A stretch of 37,648 nt of DNA from Verrucomicrobiia bacterium (GCA_030425485.1 JAUIAM010000030.1:1-37648); one strand, 5' to 3'; counted from the stretch's first letter, positions 17,187 to 25,775 are shown. Notes: generated by a model not told the origin, from the letters alone. Made by a program: numbers and translations.

Positions 17187-17798
17187 ATGACCGCGGATCG
17201 GTATAAGGTAGAAGACGATGCATTTGATCACGTGCATGGTGTTCTGAGAAATAAGCTGGGTCTGACGACTGAGAGGGACATTGCCCAGGCAGAGATCAAG
17301 GGACTCGTGGCTGCATTTGACTTCGCCTATACCAATTATGAGACCGATCAGCTTCTTAGTTCAACGGATGTTTGCGATCTTCACCGGGTCTTTTTGGGTG
17401 AACTTTATGAATGGGCTGGTGCATATCGCACCGTCAATATGTCGTCCGATGTTATCCTGTGGTGTTCGGCCAATTACATTGAAAATCAAATGGCAGCGTT
17501 TGATCAATTGCTCAAATCGCTAACTCCATTTTCGCAATCACTTGGTATTGCAGAAGTCAGCCAGCGGATCGCCCAAATTCATGCTGAGCTTATCCTGATC
17601 CATCCCTTTCGCGAAGGCAATGGGAGGCTGGTGCGCCTCTTTTGCAATGTGCTCTTATCTCAGGGCTGGTTTGAGAATGTGGACGAAGATATTTTCTACC
17701 ACGAACGGGAACGCTATTTTACTTCGATCCGTGAAGCGTACGCAAACGGGACTTATACGGAATTAACTGCTATTTACCGCGAATTGCTTGAAGGGTAG
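17187..17798 (+). CDS. Fic domain protein (AMP-transferase type)
   Basis: A 203-residue Fic/DOC-superfamily protein. The catalytic loop HPFREGNGRLVR at 139-150 is the complete HxFx(D/E)GNGRxxR motif, so nucleotidyl (AMP) transfer to a protein target should be possible. The flap region NMSSDVILWCSANYIENQM lies at 84-102. I see no clear inhibitory [S/T]xxxE[G/N] helix at either end of the protein, and no typical small antitoxin gene directly upstream. Fic proteins of mobile elements often act as toxins that target gyrase/topoisomerase IV or other host proteins; the target here is unknown. It is the only long intact gene of the element. Confidence 0.92.
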   Translation: MTADRYKVEDDAFDHVHGVLRNKLGLTTERDIAQAEIKGLVAAFDFAYTNYETDQLLSSTDVCDLHRVFLGELYEWAGAYRTVNMSSDVILWCSANYIENQMAAFDQLLKSLTPFSQSLGIAEVSQRIAQIHAELILIHPFREGNGRLVRLFCNVLLSQGWFENVDEDIFYHERERYFTSIREAYANGTYTELTAIYRELLEG

Positions 17799-17970
17799 AG
17801 CGGACAGCCTGGCCGACTCCCTCATGCTCAAGCTGCTGTAATTCAGAGACGAGGGCTTGAGTACCAACTTCACCATATTCAACCCGATGAGACGACAGGG
17901 CATGGCGAATGGCCATGAAGCGCCGCTTCTTGGGAGTGTCAAATGCCGGACGGTTTTCGTGAAGTTTCAT
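17770..17970 (-). CDS. possible 66-residue protein convergent with fic
   Basis: A small basic, helix-rich frame (MKLHENRPAFDTPKKRRFMA, then SELQQLEHEGVGQAVRST). It overlaps the 3' end of the fic gene by 29 bases on the opposite strand. A TTGACT box with a TTAACT box 17 bases on lies just upstream, but there is no ribosome site. No family is recognised, and it lacks a clear Fic-inhibitor motif. It could be a fic antagonist by position, or a chance frame. Confidence 0.35.
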   Translation of the reverse strand: MKLHENRPAFDTPKKRRFMAIRHALSSHRVEYGEVGTQALVSELQQLEHEGVGQAVRSTLQAIRGK

Positions 17971-18068
17971 TAGGGGTAGTTAAGTGGATAATTAACCCAT
18001 AGTCAAACCGCATCTGGTAGGGCAATTTGCTGGTCATATCCTTACCCAATTGCGTGCTCAGTTTTGTA

Positions 18069-18092
18069 ACCTGTAACCCGCTACCTGTAACC
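18069..18092. promoter_or_regulatory. candidate integrase arm-type sites, right end
   Basis: ACCTGTAACC occurs twice, at 18069-18078 and 18083-18092, 14 bases apart and about 127 bases inside the right attachment repeat. The same string occurs at 13795 by the left end. Other short repeats follow towards the end: GAGTCTATTT at two places near 18108-18140, and GGACTaggggAGTCC at 18181-18195. Confidence 0.5.
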
Positions 18093-18218
18093 CAATGCGA
18101 AAAACAGAGTCTATTTCAGTCTCGTGGAGTCTATTTGTGATTCGACCTAAATCATTGACTATCAATGAAATGTCCAGTGTGGACTAGGGGAGTCCAACGC
18201 AGTCTAAACCATAAGGAA

Positions 18219-18260
18219 GGCTTAAAAGGCCACTGCTCTACCGATTGAGCTATCGACCCA
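18219..18260. repeat. attachment-site direct repeat, far end
   Basis: Identical over 42 bp to 13698-13739, the 5' half of tRNA-Lys. No tRNA 3' half follows, so this is a tRNA fragment and marks the right end of the element. Precise excision would rejoin the tRNA 3' half with this copy and its original upstream DNA. Confidence 0.93.
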
Positions 18261-18437
18261 AAGGAGAAACGTGAGAAAAAAGGCCATCGTCTGGACCTTG
18301 GCAAGCGTAAAAGACCCAAAAGAAGGCTCGATAGCCTGTCGGTGCGGTCTGTGGGCCGTTTGGGTAAGCCCTGCTGACTGCGATGTGAAGTGGATCTGCG
18401 GGGGAGGAGGGGTTAGGCGGTGTTTTCAAATTCATCA
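18261..18437. other. non-coding stretch beyond the element
   Basis: No convincing gene. This DNA should be the original upstream (promoter) region of the tRNA-Lys gene before integration. On the minus strand TTGCCA and a T-rich block 17 bases on could be promoter remnants. GCGTAAAAGACCC near 18305 is an inverted partner of GGGTCTTTTCGC near 18451. Confidence 0.4.
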
Positions 18438-18573
18438 AGGTCGTAGAAAAGGGTCTTTTCGCGTCTTTTTCCGTTTTCTCAGTTCATGAATCTGGATTCA
18501 CACCACTTCGAAAGCCGAAAAAATCCTCAAAATTACCTCTTTTTCCCTCGTTTCTTAATTTGAAGACACCGCC
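18438..18573. repeat. dispersed intergenic repeat of about 130 bp, copy 2
   Basis: It aligns along its length with 2394-2522 and ends exactly at the stop codon of the beta-phosphoglucomutase gene. Copy 1 lies between two divergent gene starts, so position relative to genes is not conserved. Confidence 0.65.
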
Positions 18574-19247
18574 TAGTGCGTTCCCAGGGGTGAGGGCTCC
18601 AGGAGCTCGGCCAGGCTCTTTACGATAAAATCTGCTCGGGGGAGGGCCTGTGCTGTGCCGATGCCGACGGCTTTCATCTTGGCGCGGTGGGCGGCCTCGA
18701 CGCCCGCTTCGGCGTCCTCGTACACGACGCACGCCTGCGGCTCCAGGCCAAGTGCCTTTGCGCCGCGCAGGAATACTTCCGGATCGGGCTTGGCATTCGC
18801 AACGCAGTTTCCATCGATAACGGCATCGAATAAGTCAGTGATCTTGAGCTTATCCAGGATGAGTGGAGCGTTTCGGCTGGCTGAGCCCAGGGCGATTTTT
18901 ACTCCCTGGGAGCGCAGCGACTGGATGTACTCGCGCGCACCGGGCAAGATCTCGTCTTCGCCCATCGCTGAGATCATTTCGACGTACCACTCGTCCTTCA
19001 GTCTGCTCATGTGCACGCGCAGGTCTTGACCGATGTCGAGTTGACCGACTTCGAGCAGGATATCGAGTGAGCGCAAGCGGCTTACGCCCTTGAGCCGCTC
19101 ATTGTCGAGCTCGGTAAACTCAAAGCGTAACTCGTCGGCCAGGCGTTTCCATGCTTCGTAGTGGTATTTGGCCGTATCGACAATGACGCCGTCGAGGTCA
19201 AAGAGGGCGCCGCGTGCCTGCTGGATAAAAGTGGGCAGTTTGGTCAT
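18573..19247 (-). CDS. pgmB: beta-phosphoglucomutase
   Basis: A 224-residue HAD-superfamily enzyme that converts beta-glucose 1-phosphate to glucose 6-phosphate. The HAD motifs are ALFDLDGVIVD (nucleophile and acid/base Asp), ALGSASRNA, ANAKPDPEVF (Lys) and VVYEDAEAG. The cap has RLKGVSRLRSLDIL, typical of PgmB. The ATG at 19247 leaves a 4-base gap after the stop of the GH65 gene; an earlier ATG at 19274 would overlap it. The two form an operon that phosphorolyses an alpha-glucoside and feeds the product to glycolysis. Confidence 0.93.
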   Translation of the reverse strand: MTKLPTFIQQARGALFDLDGVIVDTAKYHYEAWKRLADELRFEFTELDNERLKGVSRLRSLDILLEVGQLDIGQDLRVHMSRLKDEWYVEMISAMGEDEILPGAREYIQSLRSQGVKIALGSASRNAPLILDKLKITDLFDAVIDGNCVANAKPDPEVFLRGAKALGLEPQACVVYEDAEAGVEAAHRAKMKAVGIGTAQALPRADFIVKSLAELLEPSPLGTH

Positions 19248-19251
19248 GGAA

Positions 19252-21570
19252 CTAGTTTTCAATGGTGACGCCACATGTGGCCTCGATCGTTTCCCCCGGG
19301 TTGCAGGTATGCAGATTGCCGTAGAGGCTGAAGGTTTGGGGGGCGGTATTGGTAATCTCTGAGCTAACGGAGACGGAGCCGGGGGTCAGGACGGCTGTAA
19401 ACCAGAGACCCTTGCGGCAGAAGCGAAAGCTCAGCCGGGTCCAGGCTGCGGGTAGCTGGGGGGCGATGGTAATGGTCTCGCCCTCGTAGGCCCGCAGTCC
19501 ACCAAAGCCCAGGACAGCGGCCATCCATGCTCCGCCATTTGCGGCGGGGTGCGTGCCGCCGATGTACAGTGGCCCAATGAACTGCTTGGACTTTCCGGTG
19601 AGATCGATGGTGGCGGTGCGCAGAAAATACTTGTAGGCCCACTCGGTGCGTCCGAGCTCGGCGGCCAGCAGGGCGTAGACACAAGGGCTGAGGCTGGAAC
19701 CGTGCTCTGTGCGCGGCTCGTAGTAGTCCCAGTTAGCTGCTTTGATTTCGGCAGAATACTCCGACGAAAAAAGGTGGAGCATGAGGACAACATCCGCCTG
19801 CTTGAGCACCTGGGTCGCGGTGGCAACACCGTTTGCTCCGCCCCAGTATTCAGTGGGGTCGAGGAGGCGGTCTTTGAGTGCCGCCGGGGTGGTGTTTTCC
19901 AGGGTGAAGTAATCGCTGAACTGCTCGATGAGGCCCGTATCCTCGTCGGGTGCGGGGACGAAGAGTTTGGCCTGGAAATCCTTGAGGCACTCGCGGTCGT
20001 CGTAGTAGTCAAGCCGTTCGATTAGTGTTTCGCAAAAGGCGGTGTGGTCGCGCTCGAGCAGTTCGATGGTTTGGAGTGCAATGGTGGCTGTGGCTCGGGC
20101 CATGGCCGAGGTGAAAGCGTTGTTGTGGACGCGCTCGTGGTATTCGTCGGGGCCGACGACATCGCGCATTTCATAGCGGTCTGCCTCCGGCTTATACCAG
20201 GCGTAGGAGTAGAGGAATCGGGCGCACTCGAGGATGACTTCGGCCCCCCCGCTGATGAGGAGGTCTGCATCACCGGTAATATGGTAGTGACGCCAGGTGG
20301 CCAGGGCGACATCGGCGCTGATGTGCACTTGCTTGTCGCGGAAGTACGTCCGCATGGGACGGTTGGTGAGGACGTCGGTGATGTTAAACAGGGTGCAGGC
20401 ATCGTCGCCGGTTTCCTGACTTTCCCAGGCGTAAAAGGCGCCTTGGTAGCCGTACTCTGCCGCTTTCCGGCGGGCGCCGTTGAGTGTGTGATAGCGGTAA
20501 CGTACGAGGTTGCGGGCCATCACGGGTTGGGTGTGGTCAAAGAACGGCTGCATGAAAATCTCCGTGTCCCAGAAGATGGCGCCTTTATAAACCTGACCGG
20601 AGAGGCCGCGGGCGGGGATGGAGGCATGGCCCGTGGCAGGGGCGGCAATAAGCAGATGGTATATGGAGTAGCGCAGCGCGTGCTGGGCCTGGTCGTCGCC
20701 TTCGATCAGGACATCGCTGTTGAGCCAGCGTGCCTTCCAGCGGATGCTGTGCGCCTTTAGGAGTGCGTCATAGCCCGCCTGAGAGGCTGTGCTCAGGCTG
20801 CTCATGGCGGCAGTTGCGGGAGCCTCTGTGTCGGCTCCTGTGTGCGTGGCGATGTATTTAGTAAAGGAATAGGTTTCTCCCGCTTTGGCTTGAAAGCGGA
20901 AGCGCTGGGAGATGCCCTTGGGCGTTGTCGCGATCTCGGGTTCGGGGAGTGTTTCGCTGCGTAGCGATGTGGCTACGACAACCGTGATGCCGGCTTCGCC
21001 CGTGACGGAACTCAGGGTGAGGGTTTCCCCGTCGCTATGGGGGTGGAAGTCCTTCAGGTGTGGGCCGTTGATGTCCCATATGTCGCCCTCGATTCCGGTT
21101 TCAATTACCAACTCGCAGGATTTTGAAGCGGTGACGGCGTAGTGGAGCACGCCGAGGTGCTTGTTCTCAAGGCTGAGGAAGCGCTCCGAGCTAAGGGTGA
21201 TTTCGTTGCCGTCCTCCAACACAAAGGCGCTTTGGCGTGCGTGAACGGCGCGTGAGAGATCAAGCCGCTGGTGGTGCCGAACGGGGGAGGTGCTCAGGGT
21301 GGAGCAGGGGATGCCGTCGGCACTGACCTTGACGCCGAAGGCGTGCGGTGTGTTGACGGGTTCGCGCCACTGCTCACCGTGACGATCGTACAGGCCGGAA
21401 ATCGTGCAGGCGGCCAGTTGCTCCGGGCCATGCTCCTCCAGTGTGCCGCGCAGCCCGATGAAGCCGTTTCCGATGAGGAATTTGTTGCCATGCTTTTCGA
21501 TGTCGTCTGCCTGAAAGCTGTCGACGCAGACGGCCCATCGGGGGTCGGTTTGTGTGCTATGGTTTTGCAT
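19252..21570 (-). CDS. GH65 family disaccharide phosphorylase
   Basis: A 772-residue inverting alpha-glucoside phosphorylase of glycoside hydrolase family 65, releasing beta-glucose 1-phosphate. Family blocks are FLIGNGFIGLRGTLEE, IFWDTEIFMQPFF, GYQGAFYAWESQETGDD, DVVGPDEYHERVHNN (the general acid should be Glu476), KQADVVLML, EHGSSLSPCVYA and GPLYIGGTHPAANGGAWM. There is no signal peptide, so it works in the cytoplasm. Maltose, trehalose, kojibiose and nigerose phosphorylases all share these motifs, and the specificity cannot be told. ATG 21570 was chosen over TTG 21597. Confidence 0.93.
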   Translation of the reverse strand: MQNHSTQTDPRWAVCVDSFQADDIEKHGNKFLIGNGFIGLRGTLEEHGPEQLAACTISGLYDRHGEQWREPVNTPHAFGVKVSADGIPCSTLSTSPVRHHQRLDLSRAVHARQSAFVLEDGNEITLSSERFLSLENKHLGVLHYAVTASKSCELVIETGIEGDIWDINGPHLKDFHPHSDGETLTLSSVTGEAGITVVVATSLRSETLPEPEIATTPKGISQRFRFQAKAGETYSFTKYIATHTGADTEAPATAAMSSLSTASQAGYDALLKAHSIRWKARWLNSDVLIEGDDQAQHALRYSIYHLLIAAPATGHASIPARGLSGQVYKGAIFWDTEIFMQPFFDHTQPVMARNLVRYRYHTLNGARRKAAEYGYQGAFYAWESQETGDDACTLFNITDVLTNRPMRTYFRDKQVHISADVALATWRHYHITGDADLLISGGAEVILECARFLYSYAWYKPEADRYEMRDVVGPDEYHERVHNNAFTSAMARATATIALQTIELLERDHTAFCETLIERLDYYDDRECLKDFQAKLFVPAPDEDTGLIEQFSDYFTLENTTPAALKDRLLDPTEYWGGANGVATATQVLKQADVVLMLHLFSSEYSAEIKAANWDYYEPRTEHGSSLSPCVYALLAAELGRTEWAYKYFLRTATIDLTGKSKQFIGPLYIGGTHPAANGGAWMAAVLGFGGLRAYEGETITIAPQLPAAWTRLSFRFCRKGLWFTAVLTPGSVSVSSEITNTAPQTFSLYGNLHTCNPGETIEATCGVTIEN

Positions 21571-21997
21571 TGTGCGAGGGAGAGGGGGGTGAATCAAGCA
21601 GCGCTCGGTCTCTAGCTGTGATAGGCTTCAGGGCTACCTGGGTAGAATGGGTATACTGCTGCAGAAGCCCGGCTCTCTCAAGAATCGAGTCATATCCACA
21701 ACGGTAAAACAACTGGATGATCTGGTAACGAAAAGTGCATCCCGTATGGTTCCAATTGCTATCGAGTATTGTTTTAGCAGATACTTGGGGGATTGGTTAA
21801 GTACCGTATTGTGCAACTTAAATACCTGTGTCTGCTCTTGATGGGGCTTTGGGAGGCAGGGTTGATGGGGTAAATTCAGATTAGAAAAAACATTTTAGCT
21901 GACATGTGTTTATGTCGATGCTAAGGTGCGAGTACAATCCCATTCTTAGGCTGGGCCTTGCCTGGCGCTTCCCCTGTCACCCCCATTTGCGATTCCC
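21571..21997. other. divergent intergenic region, GH65 and sialidase-like genes
   Basis: About 430 bases between the GH65 gene (minus) and the sialidase-like gene (plus). Small frames here look like chance. It holds a candidate LacI-type site at 21884, a minus-strand ATTCTACCC at 21640-21648 matching the direct repeats near 25.9 kb, the palindrome CTACCTGGGTAG at 21634-21645, and GACATgtgtttATGTC at 21901-21916. Confidence 0.6.
21884..21899. promoter_or_regulatory. candidate LacI-family operator 1
   Basis: GAAAAAACATTTTAGC lies 98 bases upstream of the sialidase-like gene. It differs only at the central two bases from the site at 36368, and matches those at 26038 and 36665 at 14 of 16 positions. 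Confidence 0.55.
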
Positions 21998-23146
21998 ATG
22001 ATTTATACCGAAGTCAAATACATGCCCGAGCGGAGCAAAACGTTCCTCGGCAGCCCCGCTATCATACGGCTTGCGGATGGTGCGCTTGTCGCCACGCACG
22101 ATTATTTCTATGCCGAAAAAGACGGTTTTGATGATGGGCTCATGCGCATGTGCAGTGTTTATCGCTCGGAGGATGACGGTGCGACATGGCAAAATTGCTC
22201 TCAACTGATCGGAGCTTTCTGGAGCTCACTTTTCCTGCACAAGGACGCGCTGTACATGCTCGGATGCGACCGCCGTTATGGCTCGATCGTCATCCGCCGC
22301 AGCGATGATGGCGGTTTTTCGTGGACCTTTCCCCTTGATCGTGAGCGCGGCTTGCTCTTTGAGGGGGGGGAGGCGGCTGAACCGCCAAACTACCACTGCG
22401 CGCCCACACCGGTGCTCGTGCACGAGGGGCGTATTTACCGGGCCTATGAAGACAATGTATCCGCCATGTGGCCCTCGGGTTTTGAGGCCTTTGTTATCTC
22501 AGCCGATGAAAACGCAGATTTGCTCAAAGCTTCGAGTTGGAGCATGAGTAGCAAGCTGCCCTTCGACCCCAAGCGCGTGCCGTCGGACTGGGGCGAGACC
22601 GGGCCGGGCTTCCTGGAAGGGAACATGGTGGCGGCACCCGATGGCCAGCTCTGGAATATCCTGCGCATGAGTACGGAGCCGCATTCTGACTACGCGGCGA
22701 TGGTCAAGGTCTCAGGCGACGGTAAGGAGCTCAGCTTTGATTACGATAAGGACATTATCCGGCTGCCCGGCGGGACGCACAAGTTCACCATTCGCCGGGA
22801 CCCCGTAAGCGGGCTGTATTTTACGCTGGGCAACAACAACACCGTGCCGGGTAAGGCGAGTCAGCGCAACATTCTCTCGCTTTCTGCCTCCCGCGACCTG
22901 CGGAACTGGACCATCCTCAAGGAGGTCGTCACGGATGAGTCCGGCTTGAGCGAAGAAGACTCGCTGCGCTTGACCGGCTTTCAATATGCCGACTGGCAGT
23001 TTGATGGGGACGACATTATTGCCCTTGTGCGTACGGCCTGGCGCGGTGCGGTACGCTTTCATGACTCCAACCGCATCACTTACCATGTGGTGAAAAATTT
23101 CCGCCGCCTATATGAAGGCGTGGATGCGCTGAATACATCCGTGTAG
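21998..23146 (+). CDS. sialidase-fold (BNR/Asp-box) protein
   Basis: A 382-residue protein of the sialidase superfamily, a six-bladed beta-propeller. Two Asp-box motifs are visible, SEDDGATW and SDDGGFSW, and the repeated pattern of strands continues through PDGQLWNILRM and SASRDLRNWTI. There is no signal peptide. The true GH33 arginine triad and FRIP motif are not evident, so it may be an unassigned glycoside hydrolase or a sugar-binding propeller rather than a sialidase. It lies 14 bases ahead of a sulfatase on the same strand, which suggests joint action on a sulfated glycan fragment. Confidence 0.75.
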   Translation: MIYTEVKYMPERSKTFLGSPAIIRLADGALVATHDYFYAEKDGFDDGLMRMCSVYRSEDDGATWQNCSQLIGAFWSSLFLHKDALYMLGCDRRYGSIVIRRSDDGGFSWTFPLDRERGLLFEGGEAAEPPNYHCAPTPVLVHEGRIYRAYEDNVSAMWPSGFEAFVISADENADLLKASSWSMSSKLPFDPKRVPSDWGETGPGFLEGNMVAAPDGQLWNILRMSTEPHSDYAAMVKVSGDGKELSFDYDKDIIRLPGGTHKFTIRRDPVSGLYFTLGNNNTVPGKASQRNILSLSASRDLRNWTILKEVVTDESGLSEEDSLRLTGFQYADWQFDGDDIIALVRTAWRGAVRFHDSNRITYHVVKNFRRLYEGVDALNTSV

Positions 23147-23160
23147 TTTTTTTCTGATAC

Positions 23161-24693
23161 ATGACTACTGATTACAATAAGGGCGTTGGCACGACTCAGC
23201 AGCCAAACATACTCCTGATAATGACTGACCAGCAGCGCTGGGACAGCCTGTCGTGCTACGGTAATGAAGCCATCCATACGCCCAATCTCGACCGTCTGGC
23301 CAGTGAGGGCATTCGTTATGACCGCTGCTATTGTTCGAATCCGATTTGCACGCCCTCACGCGCGAGCCTGATGACGGGGCAGCCCGTGCCTGTGCACACG
23401 GTTGAGCGGTTATATGACATCCTGCCCGAGGATCGGGCCCTCTTCCCGTCGTACCTGCAGGAGCAGGGCTACCAGACGGCACTCTTTGGAAAGCTGCATG
23501 TCAGCGCGATTCGCCATGAGTTGGAGAATCGCAAGGCAAACGACGGCTTTGACGTTTATGAGTGGTGCCCCGAGCCGAGCTTATTGCTCGATCATCCCGG
23601 GCAAGCTTATGGCCGATGGCTTGAGCAGCAGCACCCGGCCTTTTACCGTGAACTGCTTGAGCACGGGAGGCAGGTACAGGATGTGCCACAGGCTTGCCAC
23701 ATGACGCATTGGGCCGCCTCGCGTACGATTGATTTTATCAAGGACAGGGACCCGGAGCGTCCGTTCTTTTGCAAAATGAGTGTGTTCGATCCGCACAACC
23801 CCTACCGCGATTATCCGCCTGAATACCGGGAGAAAGTGGATGTGAGCAAGATCGCTCCCACCATCGTTGACCGCGAGCCCATGGGCCGGATGCCCGCGCC
23901 CATCCAGCGCGAACACGAGCACGGCTACATGCTGGCCGGTACGGCCAAGGGGCCGTCATGGGGAGACAAGAAAGCCGAACCTGCGGCCACTGAGCAGAGC
24001 GCGGTGGAAACCTTTTATACGCCAGAGGCGATCCGGCAGGACCGGACGGATTATCTGGCCTCCATCGCCTTGCTCGATACCGAGGTTGGCCGGGTGCTTG
24101 ATGCACTGAGCGAGAACGGCCTGGAGGAGAATACCCTGGTGTTTTTTTGCAGCGACCACGGGGACATGCTGGGAGATCACGGCTTGCTGGCCAAGGGCGC
24201 GTATTTCTACGACCCCTCTGTGCGGGTGCCGCTCATGTTGCGCTGGCCGGGCAGGATCGACGCGGGCACGGTGAGCGAAGCCCCGGTGCAGCTTCACGAC
24301 CTGACGGCTACGGTGCTCTCCGCTGCCGGCCTGTCGCCGGATTTCCTGAGTGAGCAGATGCCCGATTCCCACGACTTGCTGGCGGCGCCCGGTGAGCCTG
24401 TGCGTGAGCACTGTGTTTGCGTTTATCACGGCACGGGAATCTGCGACGAGGGCGGGTACTTTACGCCGCCCATCTTCGGTGCCATGCTGTTTGATGGCCG
24501 TTACAAGCTGAACCTGTACTTTAACGAAGGGCAGCCCGATGAGCCCACTGAAGGTCAGCTCTTTGATCTGGCACGTGATCCGAGCGAGGTGGATAATCTG
24601 TGGGGGGCGCGTGAGTTCGAGCCCGTCCGTGAGCGATTAACGCGTTCGCTGTCGCAGTGGTATCAGTCGCATCATGTTGCTGGCAGCGTCTGA
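23161..24693 (+). CDS. sulfatase, cytoplasmic type
   Basis: A 510-residue arylsulfatase-type (S1 family) sulfatase. Its signature SNPICTPSRASLMTG has Cys63, which must be converted to formylglycine for activity. Metal ligands appear in LLIMTDQQRWD and VFFCSDHGDMLGDHG, with VFDPHNPY and GKLHVSA typical of the family. No signal peptide is present, so it should act on imported sulfated saccharides. It follows the sialidase-like gene by 14 bases in an operon. No sulfatase-maturing enzyme is in the window. Its N-terminus closely resembles the third sulfatase at 36781. Confidence 0.93.
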   Translation: MTTDYNKGVGTTQQPNILLIMTDQQRWDSLSCYGNEAIHTPNLDRLASEGIRYDRCYCSNPICTPSRASLMTGQPVPVHTVERLYDILPEDRALFPSYLQEQGYQTALFGKLHVSAIRHELENRKANDGFDVYEWCPEPSLLLDHPGQAYGRWLEQQHPAFYRELLEHGRQVQDVPQACHMTHWAASRTIDFIKDRDPERPFFCKMSVFDPHNPYRDYPPEYREKVDVSKIAPTIVDREPMGRMPAPIQREHEHGYMLAGTAKGPSWGDKKAEPAATEQSAVETFYTPEAIRQDRTDYLASIALLDTEVGRVLDALSENGLEENTLVFFCSDHGDMLGDHGLLAKGAYFYDPSVRVPLMLRWPGRIDAGTVSEAPVQLHDLTATVLSAAGLSPDFLSEQMPDSHDLLAAPGEPVREHCVCVYHGTGICDEGGYFTPPIFGAMLFDGRYKLNLYFNEGQPDEPTEGQLFDLARDPSEVDNLWGAREFEPVRERLTRSLSQWYQSHHVAGSV

Positions 24694-24842
24694 CGATCGT
24701 GCCGTGGCATGAGCGCTGTATTAAGTGACCTTGTGCGGCAAGTAACTCATCGCGAAGCGAAGACCAGGCAAGCTATTCTCGGCCATAGGGTGAATCTGCG
24801 TTGCGGCTTGTGCTGGGGCACCTTTTAGCTCATTTTAAAAGC

Positions 24843-25775
24843 ATGTCTGCCCTCGAAGATCTGAGCCGCCTGCACGGCGGGAAGTTTGCTCGACAGGCTG
24901 GGCCTGAGCCGGGACAGAGTCGCGACTACTGGCTCATCATGGAGTCCTTTCATCCGTTGTCGCCGGGCTGGATCACGCGCTGCCTGCAAATCGAGGAGAA
25001 TTGGGGCATGCGTTTTCAGGGGCAGGAGGAAAAGCAGCGCACGATGAAGACCTACGGCCTGACCTACGTCTATGCAGGGGAGGGTGAGTACAGTGACCCG
25101 CAGCATGACCAGCCCATCAGGGTGCGCGCGGGTGACTTGATCTGCCTGTTTCCTGAAGTGGGGCACGTCTACCGTCCCGCCCAAGGGCAAACCTGGAATG
25201 AGATTCACATCAGCTTTTCCGGGCTGGTATTTGATGCCTGGCGTGGAGCTGGGCTGCTGGACCCGGAGTTCCCCGTTCGTACCTTGGCCGGAGATGCGCG
25301 CGACATCGCCTATTGGCTGAATCGCTTTCACGAAGTGGTCTTGCCGCTGGCCAGGGTGGGGGCGGAGCCATCCCTGTCTGACAGTGGTCGGCTGCTGGCG
25401 CTCATCGCTGAGATGTGCACGGCCTGGGGGACGGCTAAAATGAGCGAAAATATCCAATGGGCTGATCGTGCCCGGGCCGAGATTATCGCGCTCGAGCCCG
25501 AGGCGCCGCTCGACCTCGTCGCGATGGGAAGGCGATTTGGCCTGGGGGAGCAGGCCTTTCGCAAGAAGTTCAAGCGGCTGTGCGGAGTGACGCCGACTAT
25601 CTTCCGCTCGCGCAACCTGGTTGAGCAGGCATGCCACCTGTTAATTACCAGCCATGCGTCCATAAAAGAGATCGCCTTTGAGTGTGGTTTTCGGAGCCAA
25701 CCCTACTTTTCCAGGCGCTTTAAGCAAATAACCGGATTGTCTCCTGAGGAATACCGCACACGTTCTGAGGTTTGA
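24843..25775 (+). CDS. AraC-family transcriptional regulator
   Basis: A 310-residue regulator. The N-terminal part (about 1-180) is a cupin-like AraC ligand-binding domain (YVYAGEGEYSD, VRAGDLICLFPEVGHVYRP). The C-terminal part (about 205-305) has two helix-turn-helix motifs, the first in DLVAMGRRFGLGEQAFRKKF and the second in SIKEIAFECGFRSQPYFSRR, ending TGLSPEEYR. It probably senses a sugar and activates neighbouring genes. ATG 24843 was chosen over TTG 24801. TTTTAGCTCA lies 11 bases before the ATG and resembles half of the LacI-type site. Confidence 0.92.
   Translation: MSALEDLSRLHGGKFARQAGPEPGQSRDYWLIMESFHPLSPGWITRCLQIEENWGMRFQGQEEKQRTMKTYGLTYVYAGEGEYSDPQHDQPIRVRAGDLICLFPEVGHVYRPAQGQTWNEIHISFSGLVFDAWRGAGLLDPEFPVRTLAGDARDIAYWLNRFHEVVLPLARVGAEPSLSDSGRLLALIAEMCTAWGTAKMSENIQWADRARAEIIALEPEAPLDLVAMGRRFGLGEQAFRKKFKRLCGVTPTIFRSRNLVEQACHLLITSHASIKEIAFECGFRSQPYFSRRFKQITGLSPEEYRTRSEV

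Larger units (their letters stand above)
13698..18260. mobile_element. tRNA-Lys-integrated genomic element, probably decayed
   Basis: A 4.5-kb element bounded by perfect 42-bp direct repeats, one of them inside the tRNA-Lys gene. It begins with a tyrosine integrase gene next to the tRNA and ends with non-coding DNA carrying short repeats like those at the left end. Inside are small or unknown genes and a Fic-family gene, several of them AT-richer than the flanks. It has no replication, conjugation or phage structural genes. The integrase is frameshifted, so it could move only with help or not at all. Confidence 0.85.

Noticed and set aside
18271-18489. Small frames next to the right attachment repeat
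   Set aside because: They overlap the dispersed repeat and the tRNA fragment and show no protein-like pattern.
21634-21841. Small frames on both strands between the GH65 and sialidase-like genes
   Set aside because: They overlap each other on opposite strands and lie in a region with several regulatory-looking motifs; no coding pattern is visible.
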